Below are positions 34,214 to 45,585 of a DNA stretch of 60,000 bases, piece after piece; within the stretch, counting starts at the first letter, position 1; each line of letters begins with the position of its first letter. Source of the stretch: Diphasiastrum complanatum (Eukaryota; Streptophyta; Lycopodiopsida; Lycopodiales; Lycopodiaceae); assembly GCA_029204225.1 (NCBI GenBank), contig CM055097.1, positions 13,957,221 through 14,017,220 on the forward strand, given 5' to 3'. Below the pieces are notes generated by a model, which worked only from the letters and a program-made list of their open reading frames with translations, was not told the origin of the DNA and made no database searches. The position numbers and the translations under genes were made by a program.

Positions 34214-35062
34214 TGTTGCGCCGGCATCTCAAAGGGCGCTGGGACTTGAGCGGTTTTCCCAACACGCGCCTAAGTCTAACATTCATCCATCATGCACTTA
34301 CGTAAAAGCCAACTCAGAAACGTAACAAGCTTGACCATTCAGACTTAAGAAAACTAGAATCCCAACCAACCCGAAAGCCAACTCAGAATCCGTCTCCAAA
34401 AGGTAACCAAAGGCAAAGACAAGCCACACATGAAACCCAAGGCATAGTAGTCGCCAAACTGACCAATTGGCATAGCGACCCCATGTCGATGACAGAGACC
34501 CTTAGGCGCCAAGGGTCCTTCCACTTGGACCAGTCCCGGAGGGGAAACCGAAATGGTAATTATCCCCAAGGATCAACTTTATTAGATTTGGAAGAGGTTA
34601 CATTCATACATAGACTGACCAGTCTCAGGGCCACCAACACGTGCTGGGCATTGTGCTTGGCTCGTGCTGGTAGAGGGAGCAGAGACTTGGCGACTGGATT
34701 CCTGACGCTGGTTGAGCTGCCCAAGTTTCTATCTGCCGGACTCCCCCTATAGTTTCGTTGTGATTCGGTGCACCCCCTCTAGTTTGAAACATAGTGCTTT
34801 CTGGTAAAGCACGCTTTTTAGGACTTAGATTAAGCCTGGCAAGCCTGGTAGAATCAGTCTGGCTCCTGGACATGGGTCCCGAGAGCCGTCCCGGCGGCCG
34901 AATCAACTTGCTTTCCTGACTAGGCCATGACTCGAGGTCCAGAGCTAGCTCATGACTTGTGACTACTTGACTGGCTCACCACAGGTCGGAGGCTCAGTCC
35001 TTGACGTTCTAACTTGCTCTGGGACCTTAGAGAGTGTCACCCCTTTGAGTCTTACAGGGCAC
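34214..35062 (-). repeat. 5' LTR of the gag-protease element
   Basis: About 849 bp, minus-strand end GGCGCAACA. Homologous to 15280-16189 but lacking the first 25 or so bases (TGTACAGCTG...). An alternative start TGTTGTGCCC at 35066 cannot be excluded. Confidence 0.8.
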
Positions 35063-35256
35063 AACAGTACCATGAAAAATAGACGAAGCTTTTCAGTTTC
35101 AGAGGTATCTCCATAAAAACGGCATGCATTATCAAAGTCTTGGAGAAATCGGACTGGGTCAGATTTGCCATCGTACTTTGGTGCATCCATACGTGGAATT
35201 CTTCATTCTAGTCGTGGAGGAGTCGGATTAGAAGATTCAGCACAGTCACGAGACAT
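35063..35256 (-). pseudogene. Ty3 gag N-terminal fragment
   Basis: Minus-strand ATG at 35256 (MSRDCAESS), a stop, then MDAPKYDGKSDPVRFLQDF and YGDTSETEKLRLF: the start of a Ty3 gag. It is cut at 35063 by the LTR of the gag-protease element. The missing middle of such a gag begins with sequence like that at 25450 in the left CAD arm. Confidence 0.7.
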
Positions 35257-36112
35257 GATGCAGAATATAGATGAGCAAGACAGTACTGTACTTGGTAAAA
35301 GGGCAGTTTGCTTGCAGAATGGATAGTGTAGGACAAAACATGTCTGTCTGATCGTAATAGAATTCGCGGACAGGCTGAGAAATCGTGGAGAGGCAGATAA
35401 ATCTAACTGTAATACTCGCAAATTCTGAAAAGGAGTTTTGAATGTCAAAATAGTGATTATTTTAGATTTTCTGGAAAAAAATTGGAGTTTCAGAATTCGC
35501 GGATAGGACAGAGAAATCGTGCTCTTTGAGAACGAATTCTTAGGCTAGATGGCGAATTCTAACAAAGAGGTTTGACTGGCAGATAGAGAATATGAAAAAA
35601 AAAATGTGATGTTCTGACTGTAAACGGGCAAAATCTCCGAGATAGAATTCGCGGAGCTGCTGGAGGACTGATCTTAATGAGATCTAGCCTCAGTGAAGCC
35701 GGCGAATTCTAGGACAAAAATTTGGGTGAGAAATAAGGGATTTTGACAGTATATCAAGCTGTTTTCTAAAAATCCGATCATTGTCAGAATTTGTGGAGGT
35801 GATAAAATGAAAGATCAAGGTCTGTTACGACTGCAAATAGGCTGGCGAATTCTGATATACCTTTTTGGATGTGAAAAAGGTCACTTGGGTCACTTCTCTT
35901 GAAGAAAATGCCCAAGTTGACTCTTTTGTTGCTTCCCCCCGGTTGAAGAAGTTGCTTCGCAGCTAGTGTAGGACCTGGAGAGACGACGCGTGTTGTTTGT
36001 TGATAGATAGAGACAAGCACACAAGCAAACATACAACACGGAAGCAAAAAAAACAAAAAAAAAGGGAGAAGAAGCTAGGTAAAAAATACTTAAAGAGCGA
36101 CAACGATGCCAA
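35257..36112 (-). other. Ty3 5' leader with GAATTCGC motif series
   Basis: Non-coding. GAATTCGC or GCGAATTC occurs near 35366, 35492, 35549, 35646, 35701 and 35845. A similar series lies in the spacer at 45108-45420 of the plus-strand Ty3 copy. Confidence 0.5.
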
Positions 36113-36595
36113 TGTTGGAAGTAAATCTGGTTTGTTAATGTTTGGCTAGATCTACTCACGATGTGGTGTAGTATAGAGAGGATCATCCGCTTTCAATAGA
36201 AATGAAATTAACTGAGATGACAAAATACAAAACCTTACTAAGGCTTACCCAACCAGCAAGGTGATTAGACTAAATCCTAGATTAACACCCAAAGGGTAAT
36301 AAAATGAGATTGCGGCATATACTAGGCAAATAAGCAATAATGAACATGCCACAATAAAACCGATGAAAATGAGGCAAGAGGAGGCCCGAGCACCTTCCCT
36401 CAAGCTATGCACCTTTTCAAAGGGAACACAAACGAAATAGAATGATGATTCTCCAAAATAGAGAGCAAGATAGCTTAATCTCAAAAGTGTCGTTTACAAT
36501 GCAAATACCTCTCCTTTTATGGCAAGGAGGGTCTTCCATAAGTGTCTACTAACTTACTTTTGTTAGATATGACAAGCATGATACATACCAATGTT
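36113..36595 (-). repeat. Probable Ty3 5' LTR
   Basis: The inner end reads ACTTCCAACA on the minus strand, followed by TTGGCATCGTTGTCGC, a possible primer site beginning TGG. The outer end near 36590 is a guess; no partner LTR is visible. Confidence 0.4.
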
Positions 36596-38005
36596 TACAT
36601 ACTCGGTTCAAACCGGCTGGTTTGATGGTGTAAACCGCTTTTGAATCGGATCGAACCTTCGAACCATTCGAATTGGTTTTAGGATTTTTGTATTTTTATT
36701 GAAATTTGATTCTCTTTTAGGACAAATCATGATTCTTAATACATATACTTAGTAATAACCCTATATCAAGCTAAGTTGGGATTCGAGGATGTCTATATTA
36801 CATAAAGATAACATAATCATTGAATCATTGTAGACTTTGGACGCTGGATTTATTGATACTAGATTGAAGGCCTCTGAGGGTTTGCTGGAAATTTACAAAT
36901 TACAAAACAACAATATTATCTCTTATAAATCCCCCGAATGTCGTTGCCTCCTGAGTCCCAACTCCTCAATGATGTTAGTATTAACAGCCTACTAGTAGAT
37001 ACTAGATTTATTGATGGATCTTAGATCTCACTCCCTCTCCTCTTCTCCCATCTTTTCTTCTTTTCAATACACTTTAGATAACATGTTATTTCTCTCCTTG
37101 GGCCCATCCATGGAAATAGCAGTTTTAGCAGTTCAAACCCTCGACTTGGTTTGAACTGCGATTTGAGCAAACACTAGTACATACATTATATTAGAAAACT
37201 TCTACTAACTTGCATAGAAGAAAAACTTGACTCAATTTGGTTAGGACGTGGTACCAGCAGGAATAGTTCAAATTAGATTCACTCAAAAGATTTATAGTTT
37301 TGGAATGATCCTATCATCTATGATTTTCAAACACCTCAAACTTGGTTCAACTTTTGATGTCTTCATTTGAATATTATTTGAATATCATGGCAACATTCAC
37401 TACCAAAGGCAATGTGCTTATAGCCTGAATGTGGTTTGACTTTGGTGACTTGTTTATTTCGACGTCACAACAAAAACTTACTGCTTTGTGCTAGAAGAAC
37501 CTACCCAAGTTATGTTCACAATTCATGACTTGTACTAGATTTGAGGTGGCAACTCGAACCAAGTTTGAGTTGTAATTAATGGATGCTAAAAAAGCTTGGT
37601 TCAAGTGAAGAGAATCACACTAGCACTTGGCTCTATTCAATCATCTATGCTTTGCCAATAATGACTCTAATTTGTGTGAGCAATAAGAACTTGTGTATAT
37701 GCATTTCAGAATACAATCTTGTTGGGTTGGGCTAGGAGAAACTATCTAAGTTCACATTCACAATCATGCATTGAAGTAGTTTTAAGTTAGCAACTTGAAC
37801 CAGGACTCAGGTTGTTGTTGTAATTAATGGATGCTAAAAAGGCATATATCAATATTTACATCTTTTAGTACTGGAATTTAAAGTGTTTGTTTGAAGCATC
37901 TATGTATTATAGAATTGACACGTATGGATGGTAACACTTCAACCTCTAAATCATGCATTAGGGAAACTTCGGACTCGATATGGGCCCTTTAAGAATGTAG
38001 AGAGA
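36596..38005. repeat. Degenerate portion of a tandem array, no gene
   Basis: AT-rich. GGATGCTAAAAA preceded by an AACTCGAACC-like half-site occurs near 37553-37595 and 37790-37840. This resembles the array at 39355-41130, suggesting one array split by the foldback element. Confidence 0.45.
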
Positions 38006-39245
38006 GAACTTCATTAGACTGCCCAACTTCAATTTCGGGCAGCCACTTCTGAGATAAACCAATGACACTAAAATTCAAAATTAAAAGGCTCGGAAACCCA
38101 AGGCCGTGTCCTCGTGCATATGTCATCGTGTCGCGTCGTGCCTCGCCACATGCGGAAGGCAGGTGGAGTGAGCACATGTGGAGGAGGAAAATAGATTGCA
38201 TCTAGTAAAATAAGTGTAGCATATCTTTACGCCAATACGTAGATCATGAGAAATTGCAAACTTTTTCTTTTAGGATCACTTCAATCTGACGCATGGTTAA
38301 AAAGTTATGGCAGTTTGAAGATTCATACCCTACCTGATATCGGAGCCGAGCGACCAATGACCTGTTCACACTGAACATAATGCTCTGGTCGCATGGCTGA
38401 GATATTGTAGCATCTATTTACGTGATTGCGTAGATCATGAAAAATTGCACACTTTTTCTTTTTGGATCACTTCAATCCAGCACACGGTTAAAAAGTTATG
38501 GCCATCTGAAGATTCATACCCTCCTTGATATCGGAGCCGAGCGACCCATGGCCTCTTCTCACTGAACATAATGCTCTGGTCGCGTAGCTCCAATATCGCA
38601 GCCACGCGACCCATGACCTTTTCTCACTGAACATAATGCTCTGGTTGCGTGGCTGCGATACCGGAGCTGCGCAACCAGAGCATTATGTTCAGTGAGAAGA
38701 GGCCATGGGTCACTCGGCTCCGATATCAAGGAGGGTATGAATCTTCAGATGGCCATAACTTTTTAACCGTGTGTCGGATTGAAGTGATCCAAAAAGAAAA
38801 AGTGTGCAGTTTTTCATGATCTACACAATGGTGTAAACAGATACTACAATATCTTAGCCACACGACTAGAGCATTATGTTCAATGTGAACCGGTCATTGG
38901 TCGCTCGGCTTCGATATCAAGTAGGATATCAATTTTCAAACTGCCATAGCTTTTTAACCGTGCGTCAGATTGAAGTGATCCAAAAAGAAAAGGTGTGCAA
39001 TTTTTTATGATCTACGTAATGGTGTAAAGAGATGCTGCACTTCTTTTACTAGAAGCATTCTATTTTCCTCCTCCACATGTGCTCACTCCACCTGCCTTCC
39101 GATGGCGAGGCACGACACGACGAGACGACATATGTGTGAGGACATGGCCTCGGGTTTCCCACCCACTTCACTTTGAGTTTTAGTGTGATTGGTTTATCTC
39201 ATAAGTGGCTCCCCGAAATTGAAGTTGGGCTACCACCATTACGTT
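38006..39245. mobile_element. 1.2-kb foldback element
   Basis: Two arms of roughly 0.6 kb are inverted copies: GCCCAACTTCAATTTCGGG at 38021 matches the reverse of 39212-39230, and GAGATAAACC at 38051 the reverse of 39191-39200. The apex is a perfect stem of about 29 bp (38621-38649 with 38670-38698) around a 20-nt loop. Each arm also holds two tandem copies of a segment of about 190 bp containing TTAAAAAGTTATGGC and TAATGCTCTGGTCGC. No transposase is present. A clear target duplication was not found. Confidence 0.85.
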
Positions 39246-39354
39246 CTAGCACACATGGAAACACACCATTGGGCCATGTGGACATAAAACCTTTGAAAAG
39301 TCAAGAAATGCATTTTTACAAAAGGCCCTTTTGGATTCAAGAGTTCCCCTAATG

Positions 39355-41130
39355 TCTGTGATGGAAGAAAATGAATGCCACATAAACACGTCAAAACTCG
39401 AACTTGGTTCGAGTTAGGACTATCGTAGTTGATGTCACATTTTTTTCTAGTAATACTAGCAAGCTTTAATTAACAACTCGAACCAGGTTCGAGTTAAAGG
39501 TAGACTATTTTTGCCAATGATTGATGCCAAAAATCATAAATGGTATTTAAAAGCAGCAATACAAGTTCTACTAGGTCTGAGTTGGGGGGAAACTTATACA
39601 TGGCTGATCACTCCAAACACCAATTATGTTTGAGCCAAGAACTTGTGAATGAGTGACATAAACACTTCAAAACTCGAACCTGGTTCGAGTTTGGAATAAC
39701 ATTTTTTTTAGTAATGCTTGCAAGCTCGATTCATAGTTGTAAGTACTCCTAATCCCTATCTTGATGATAATGTCTTTCTCCTAAGAGGGTAGCTTTTACA
39801 CCGAAACTAGATACACATCCCTCCACAACTTGAATTAGGGATTGAGTAGAATTACTCAATCATGGTATTCATACATTTTGCTTGATATAATGAATAGTTC
39901 TTACCTAATGTGAGGTTTTAATATAAATATTCATTGGACCTTAATGAACAGGATCTTCATGAATGGACTAAAACAAATTAAACAAAGTTCATTTTTCCTA
40001 ATCTTTCAATCATGGTGGTGATGGGAGAAAATGTGAATGCCACATGCACGCTTCACAAGTCGAACCCTATTTGAGTCAAGACTATTTTCAGTTGATGTTA
40101 TATTTGTTTCTAAAATTCTAGCAAGTTTTAATTCACAACTCGACCCAGGTTTGAGTTAAAGGCATGCTATATTTGTCAATGATTGATGTTAAAAATCTAT
40201 ACATAGTACTTAAGAGCAACAACAATAGTTGTACTAAATTTGAGTTGGGAAACAATTATAGATGGTGTGATCACTCCAAGCACCAATTATGTTTGAGCCA
40301 AGAACTTGTGTATGCCACATTAACACTTTATAACTCGAACTTGGTTCGAGTTCGAAGTAATATTTTTTGTGGTAATGCTTTGCTAGATAGTTTCATGGCT
40401 TAAGTAGTAAACCGTTGACAATGTAAGAGGTGTAGTTTTTTACATTGAAACTAGTTCAAGATACATGTTTTTGACATACATCCATTTGTAACATGAAGTA
40501 GGAATTGAATTAAATTACTCATTCATGGTAATTATACATTCTGTTTGATATTGTGAGTAGTTACCTACCTAATGTGAGATTTCAATATAAATATAATTGG
40601 ATCTTAAAGAATAAAATCCACACATACTAAAATAAATAAAAAAATGTTCATTTAACATAATCTTTTAGTCATGTTAGTGATAGAAAGATATCAGAAAGCC
40701 ACATGAATAGTCATCTCAAGCCTATTTCGAATTAGGAGGCATCAAATTCTCTTGTTCATTCCTCGATCCAGATTAGGAATCTCGAGTCGTTGAACCAGCT
40801 AAGCACCTCAAAATATGGGATATAGTACATTCATTTCCTTCCAATAACATCCTTAATTGATGTTACATTTTTTTTTAGTAATACTAGCATGTTTTGATTC
40901 ACAACTCGAACCAGGTTCGAGTGAAAGGCACGCTATTGTATCCAATGTTTAATGTAATAAATCTACAAATAGTATTTAAAAACAGCAACTCAAGTTCAAC
41001 TAGGGACACTATTTTGATCACTCCAAACACTAGTTATGTTCGAGCCAAGAATTTCTGGATGTCACGTAGATACTTCAAACTCAAACTTGGTTCGAGCTAG
41101 AATTATCGTGTTCAAGCCAAGAACTTCTGG
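39355..41130. repeat. Tandem array of about 0.66-0.77 kb with palindromic motifs
   Basis: Three monomers, offset about 662 then 766 bp. Each carries 21-bp near-palindromes built on AACTCGAACC: 39475-39495 and 39671-39691 are perfect (10-bp arms, 1-bp centre), with counterparts at 40137-40157, 40332-40352, 40903 and 41079, plus one about 80 bp upstream in each monomer (39395, about 40047). Intervening sequence is also repeated. Confidence 0.82.
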
Positions 41131-41596
41131 ATGTCAACGTTATGAGTTTGTCTTGTAAGCGTTTGATAAGATGGAAGATTATAATCTCATGGTGGCAGTG
41201 AGGTTTCCTCGGTGTGGGTCTTGTGTCTCACATCGTTCGCTTATGTTTCAAGTTGGATGGTGAACAAGTCAAGTTAAGAGTGTGGCAGACTCTTGTTGAG
41301 AGCATGGTATTTGGTTGATAATTTGTCAGTCAAGTAATTTTACTGTGTACTTGAGTGTGAGTGGAGTACAGGTAGTAGGCAAAACGCATATGATCTATAC
41401 AAACACTCTAAGACATGGCTACACATTTTTTTCTGATACACTTATCACATTTGAGCATAGATTTGATTTGATTTATTTATGAAAGCTTCAAATGTGATAC
41501 TGTAATAAGTGTACAGTTAGTTTGATACTTAAATCACACTTGAGCTTAAGAGAGGGAGTTAGAAATAGTAAGCTCAACTGTGATTGTGCTATTAGA
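41131..41596. other. No recognised feature
   Basis: Non-coding sequence between the tandem array and the copia remnant, probably decayed copia pol; no reading frame could be supported. Confidence 0.3.
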
Positions 41597-41874
41597 AGAC
41601 ATTGGAATTCAGCAGAACAAGCGTATTGTGATAAGATGTGACAGCCAAAGCGCTATACATCTAGCTTCATGGATTTCATGCACACGCAAAGCATATAGAA
41701 ATTAAATATCATTTCATTAGAGAGAAGTTGTTATCTAATGAAATAGATTTAGTGCATTGTAAGACAGAGAATCAGCTAGCTAACATACTCACTAAAGCTT
41801 TAAGTATTGATAAGTTTGAGTTTTTATAGAGAAAAGCTCTTTGTAAGAAAGATAAACTAGGGCTTAAGGGAGAG
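41597..41874 (+). pseudogene. Copia RNase H remnant and purine tract
   Basis: Reads IRCDSQSAIHLA, then in other frames segments like TENQLANILTKAL, the C-terminal part of Ty1/copia RNase H, with many stops and frame breaks. It ends in the purine-rich CTTAAGGGAGAG immediately before an LTR-like TGTTAGAAAG. Confidence 0.78.
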
Positions 41875-42143
41875 TGTTAGAAAGCCTGAGTTTCTCTTAC
41901 AATTTCATGACTTTCCAATTTCAGCAGTGTTTTCGAGTTTTTTACTGCTTATGCAATAGTGTGCATGAGTGTCAACTTAACGGCACACAGTGTGTAAAGT
42001 TGGGACATGCGTCCCGTAACGGGGACCGAACTGCCATGTTGCGGTACCCCACAAAAAATAGACTATGTATATGTACCCTTAAGTCTCTTTTGTTAATATA
42101 GTTCAAAAAGTGTTCTCTTGGGTTGTGGTGTGATCTCTCTTTT
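41875..42143 (+). repeat. Copia 3' LTR, right end uncertain
   Basis: Begins TGTTAGAAAGCC after the purine tract. Length and end are uncertain because no second copy is present and a different, opposite-strand copia gag follows. Confidence 0.5.
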
Positions 42144-42770
42144 CTACTTATTTGATTGATGATAGATTGCCTGCAAATTAGCTAAATATACTGCCAGTAA
42201 GATCCTTGACACTTTCTTCTTACCAACAAAAAAGGAAGGCTCACCTTGATCTTGACCCTTTGACCACTTGCCTTTGCCTTTGCCCTTGAACTTGCCTTTG
42301 ATGAATATAGCCTCCTCTGCATATTGAGATGTTGATAAAGATCCACCACTTGCTTGAAGCCTAAACTCCTCATTCACCAAAATCTCTTGCAAATCCACAA
42401 TGCTTGGCAAAGTCTTTTGAATAGCAAATCTTTGAACAAAATTAACATGATCATCCAACAAACCATTAAGTATAACCTGAACAAGTTGTACGTCCTTAAT
42501 GCTCTCATCAATACATGTTGGCTCATCAATGAATGTTTTAACTCTCAATACAAAAGCATGGGCACTCTCTTCCTTCTTTTGCAAACTTCGAAAGATTTTT
42601 CTTCTCAGAGTCAACACTCTAGATCTAGACTTGGATTCATAAAGCTTTTTCAAAGCTTCCCAAGTCTCTCGAGATGAATTGCTCTTACCAATATCCTTGA
42701 GTAGCTCATTGGAATATGTTCTGTGATGTGTAGTCGCGTGTCTAGGTTCTTGTGAAGCTTCCGCGCAAAA
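42144..42770 (-). pseudogene. Copia gag (UBN2-type) remnant
   Basis: Minus-strand gag of Ty1/copia: SSRETWEALKKLYESK, KKEESAHAFVLRVKTF and VQVILNGLLDDHVNF, the conserved UBN2 pattern, followed by a Lys/Gly-rich basic stretch (KGKFKGKGKGKW) that normally precedes the zinc knuckle. The open part runs from 42653 to 42144 and homology continues upstream to about 42770. The remainder of the element is absent; a G-rich block follows on the 5' side. Confidence 0.8.
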
Positions 42771-42832
42771 GAAAATTTAAAGAAACAAAATTGTTTGCGA
42801 CAACGAAAACAAAACCAGTTTCATGACAGTTC

Positions 42833-42960
42833 GGGGGGCGGTAGCCCCCATAGAAAAAGGGGGTCTAGGGGGTGGTAGCCCCCCGATGGGGGGTTTGGGG
42901 GGCAACGTCCCCCAACGGTGGGGTCGGGGGGCTGCCGGTAGACCCCGGCCCCGACGGTAA
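42833..42960. repeat. G-rich/C-rich minisatellite-like block
   Basis: About 130 bp with runs of four to six G at 42833, 42859, 42868, 42888, 42897, 42920 and 42926, alternating with C5-C6 runs, in imperfect units that fold on themselves (GGGGG-loop-CCCCC). GGGGGG TTT GGGGGG and GGGGG TCTA GGGGG are potential G-quadruplex tracts. It sits exactly between a copia gag and a Ty3 pol fragment. Confidence 0.75.
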
Positions 42961-42966
42961 GGCCAC

Positions 42967-44930
42967 CCTAAAAAGATCCTTATCGTTCAAAATCTACTGG
43001 AACCGCGTACGATATGTGAAGTTTACTCCTTCCTTAGCCACGCCAACTACTATCAGTGCTTTATTTTTTATTTTGCTAACAAACCACGTTAATCTACAAA
43101 GTAGTTGTAGTTCCCAAATGGACGGATGAACAACGCGTCGTCTTTAATCAACTCAAAGAAGCCCTTACCAATGCACCCATCCTCCAGGCTCCTGATTATT
43201 CTAAAGAATTCCATGTGCATACCGATGCATCCAAGTATGCCATTGGAGCTGTGTTCACCCAACCGGGAGAATTCAAAAAGGACTACCCAATTCGTTTTCT
43301 TAGTCGACAATTGATATCTGTTGAAGTCAATTGTATCACTACCAAACGCGAAGCCTTGGCAATGGTATATGCGGTTCAGAAGTTTCGCCATTATCTTCTA
43401 GGAAAAGTCTTTGCGTTCTTCACTGATCATCAAGCACTGTTGTATCTCATCAACAAGACGTGCACCACAGGCCGTATTACTAGATGGATCCTATTATTGC
43501 GAAAATTTGAGTTTACGATCGTGGTTCGTAAGGGAGTTCAGCATTTTTTAGCAGACCATCTATCCGGAATCCCTAACCTTCCTACCCCTGATCAAGGCGT
43601 CAACGATGATTTATCAGATGCAATCCTTTTCCAAGTTGACTCTACACCTATATGGGCTAAGGAAATTACCGAATATTTAACTTCAGGGCAGATGGATCCT
43701 TCCTTCTCTAAACTTGAACAATGTGCGTTGGTCCTCAAAACTAAACCTTATACGTTAATCGCAAGACAACTCTACAAGCAAGGGTTAGATGGAATTATCC
43801 GACGATGTCTTACTGGAGGAGAAATACCCTCTGTAATTTCCCTCACTCATGAAGGTATTGGTGCCGGCCATTTCTCTTCTGAAACAATTGCTAAGAAAAT
43901 CCTCTTAGCCGGTTTTTGGTGGCCAACACTCTTCAAGGATACCACAATTACATAAGTCTTGTGATGTCTGCCAATGCACCAAACGCTTTCAGAAAACAGA
44001 CTACATGCCTCTACACCCCATAACCACTAATCAAGCTTTCCAAAATGGGGAATCGATTATGTCAGACCTATTAGTCCTGCTGCTCGACACACACGATCTC
44101 GTTACATCATAGTAGCTATGGACTATTGCACCACATGGGCTGAAGCAAGAGCTGTTCACAATGTTGACGCTTGTTCTATCGCCAAATTTCTCTATGAACA
44201 GGTTATAGTTCGGTTCGGATGTCCTCTAGATCTTATCAGTGATAGGGGTACACATTTCCTTAACTCTGTCATAGCAGATCTTCTTTCCAAATTTTTTGTG
44301 GTACATCGCAAAAGTTTCCCATATTATCCACGCTGCAATGGCTAGGCAGAATCCACCAATAAAATCCTATGTGGAATTCTCACCAAAACCGTCGAATCCA
44401 GCCGATTTGATTGGGAACTCAAACTCCATGCTGCTCTCCGGGCTTATCGCACCACCCCGAAATGAGCTACATGCAGAACCCCTTTTCAGCTCACATATGG
44501 CCAAGAAGCCGTTATGCCTGTGGAATTCCATATCCCCTCCCTTCGAGTAGCCTATAACCTTGAGCTCAATACTCCTCAAAATCTAGCAAATAGGTTATTC
44601 CATCTGGAGCAACTTTGTGAAACACGAAAGATCAGCATCCATGCTCAACAAGTCCACAAACGACGACAAAAAGCATGGCATGATCGATCATTGAAACTTA
44701 GAAATTTTTAGATTGGAGATAAGGTCCTGCTATACCAGGCCAAAGCCTTCAAAGGCAAACTGGAATTTTCTGGCCAAGGACCTTACATCATTTAAAAAAT
44801 CTTTGCCTCTGGATATGTCCAACTCCAAACCCTTCAAGGCGATATCCTCGACACTGTGGTCAATGGGAGTCGACTGAGAAAGTACAATGAACCCTGTTTT
44901 TATCTTGATATGTATTAGTTGTTTTCTTTC
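42967..44930 (+). pseudogene. Ty3 pol fragment: RNase H and integrase
   Basis: Starts inside the RT connection, runs through RNase H (HTDASKYAIGAVF, TTKREALAMVYA, FTDHQALLYLINK) and a long open frame to 43955, then a frameshift. Next come the H2C2 zinc finger (HEGIGAGHF ... CDVCQC) and integrase core with AMDYCTTWAEA, ISDRGTHFLN and AESTNK; a stop sits just before the catalytic Glu region at about 44342. The C-terminal part VLLYQAKAFKGKLEF has a stop near 44709. It is a sister of the fragment at 18365-20706 and more distantly of the minus-strand element. Confidence 0.87.
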
Positions 44931-45585
44931 CTACTGATTTTCATCCTTTTTATTGTCGGCATGCCATTTCGACAACATTTTTGCTGTGCTTTCTTGTTCC
45001 ATCCATCAAGATATTATCAAATCAGGTATACCAACAGTCTTCTCTGAGAAAACCACAAAAGTCATTTGTTTCAGAAGAAATTTTTTCACAACATCTCAGA
45101 TAGAATTCGCCTGACCCCTTTTTCACAGAGCACGATCCATTTTTGGCCTCCACGAATTTTGTCTCAGATAAAAATGTCTAAAAATAAAAAAATGTAGTTT
45201 TATTCATGAGATATCCATCCTCATAATTCGCAGACAATTCGCTGTAGCTCAAATTGATCCTCACAATTTCTCTGCTATCTCTGCGAATTCTGATCAGACA
45301 CATTTTTGCACTGTCAGACGTTTTTTTTCTCTTTTGGCATAAAATCCCTTACAAGAATTCGTGGGCCCTTAGAACGTTGCCTCAAAATTCGCGACCATCC
45401 TTACCAAATCGTGGACACTGAGGATGATTTCTAGGTGAAGTTGTGAATTTCTGCCAAAAAAAAGTCTATATATAGTCCTCCATCTTCTCTCCACGAGTTC
45501 ATTTTAGATTGTTGCTCTCGAGTTCATGCCAAAAAAAATTTCAAAATTTTCAAAATTCTTAGAGCAATCTAAAATCACTGCCATT
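44931..45585. other. Spacer between Ty3 integrase and the extra ORF
   Basis: Non-coding and AT-rich, with GAATTCGC-like motifs near 45112, 45219, 45286, 45354 and 45386. Same position and similar length as the spacer at 4007-4840 of the minus-strand element. Confidence 0.5.

Larger units (their letters stand above)
30120..35062 (-). mobile_element. Non-autonomous gag-protease LTR element, both LTRs damaged
   Basis: Minus-strand order: LTR (34214-35062), primer-binding site (34201-34211), leader with repeats, gag, protease, tail, 3' UTR, LTR (30120-30782). There is no RT, RNase H or integrase between protease and 3' LTR, as also seen at 14090-15279, so this is a structural non-autonomous family. 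The 3' LTR is cut next to the inverted-duplication boundary. The 5' LTR lacks about 25 bp of its start and abuts the gag of another Ty3 element. Confidence 0.85.

Noticed and set aside
34214-35066. Calling TGTTG...CAACA as the exact LTR of the gag-protease element.
   Set aside because: The 3' LTR copies at 15280 and 30782 extend about 25 bp further to a purine tract, so the apparent TGTTG start at 35066 may be chance gag sequence at the junction.
37989-38201. 70-codon minus-strand open frame at the edge of the foldback.
   Set aside because: It crosses the terminal inverted repeat and its reverse-arm counterpart is not open; chance.
39395-41100. CRISPR-like series of short palindromic repeats.
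   Set aside because: Spacings alternate between about 80, 196 and 385-490 bp and the intervening sequence is itself repeated. It is a eukaryotic tandem array, not a CRISPR array.
42833-42960. Organellar or bacterial origin of the GC-rich block.
   Set aside because: No organellar gene or bacterial coding sequence is visible; composition and internal repetition fit a minisatellite-like block better.
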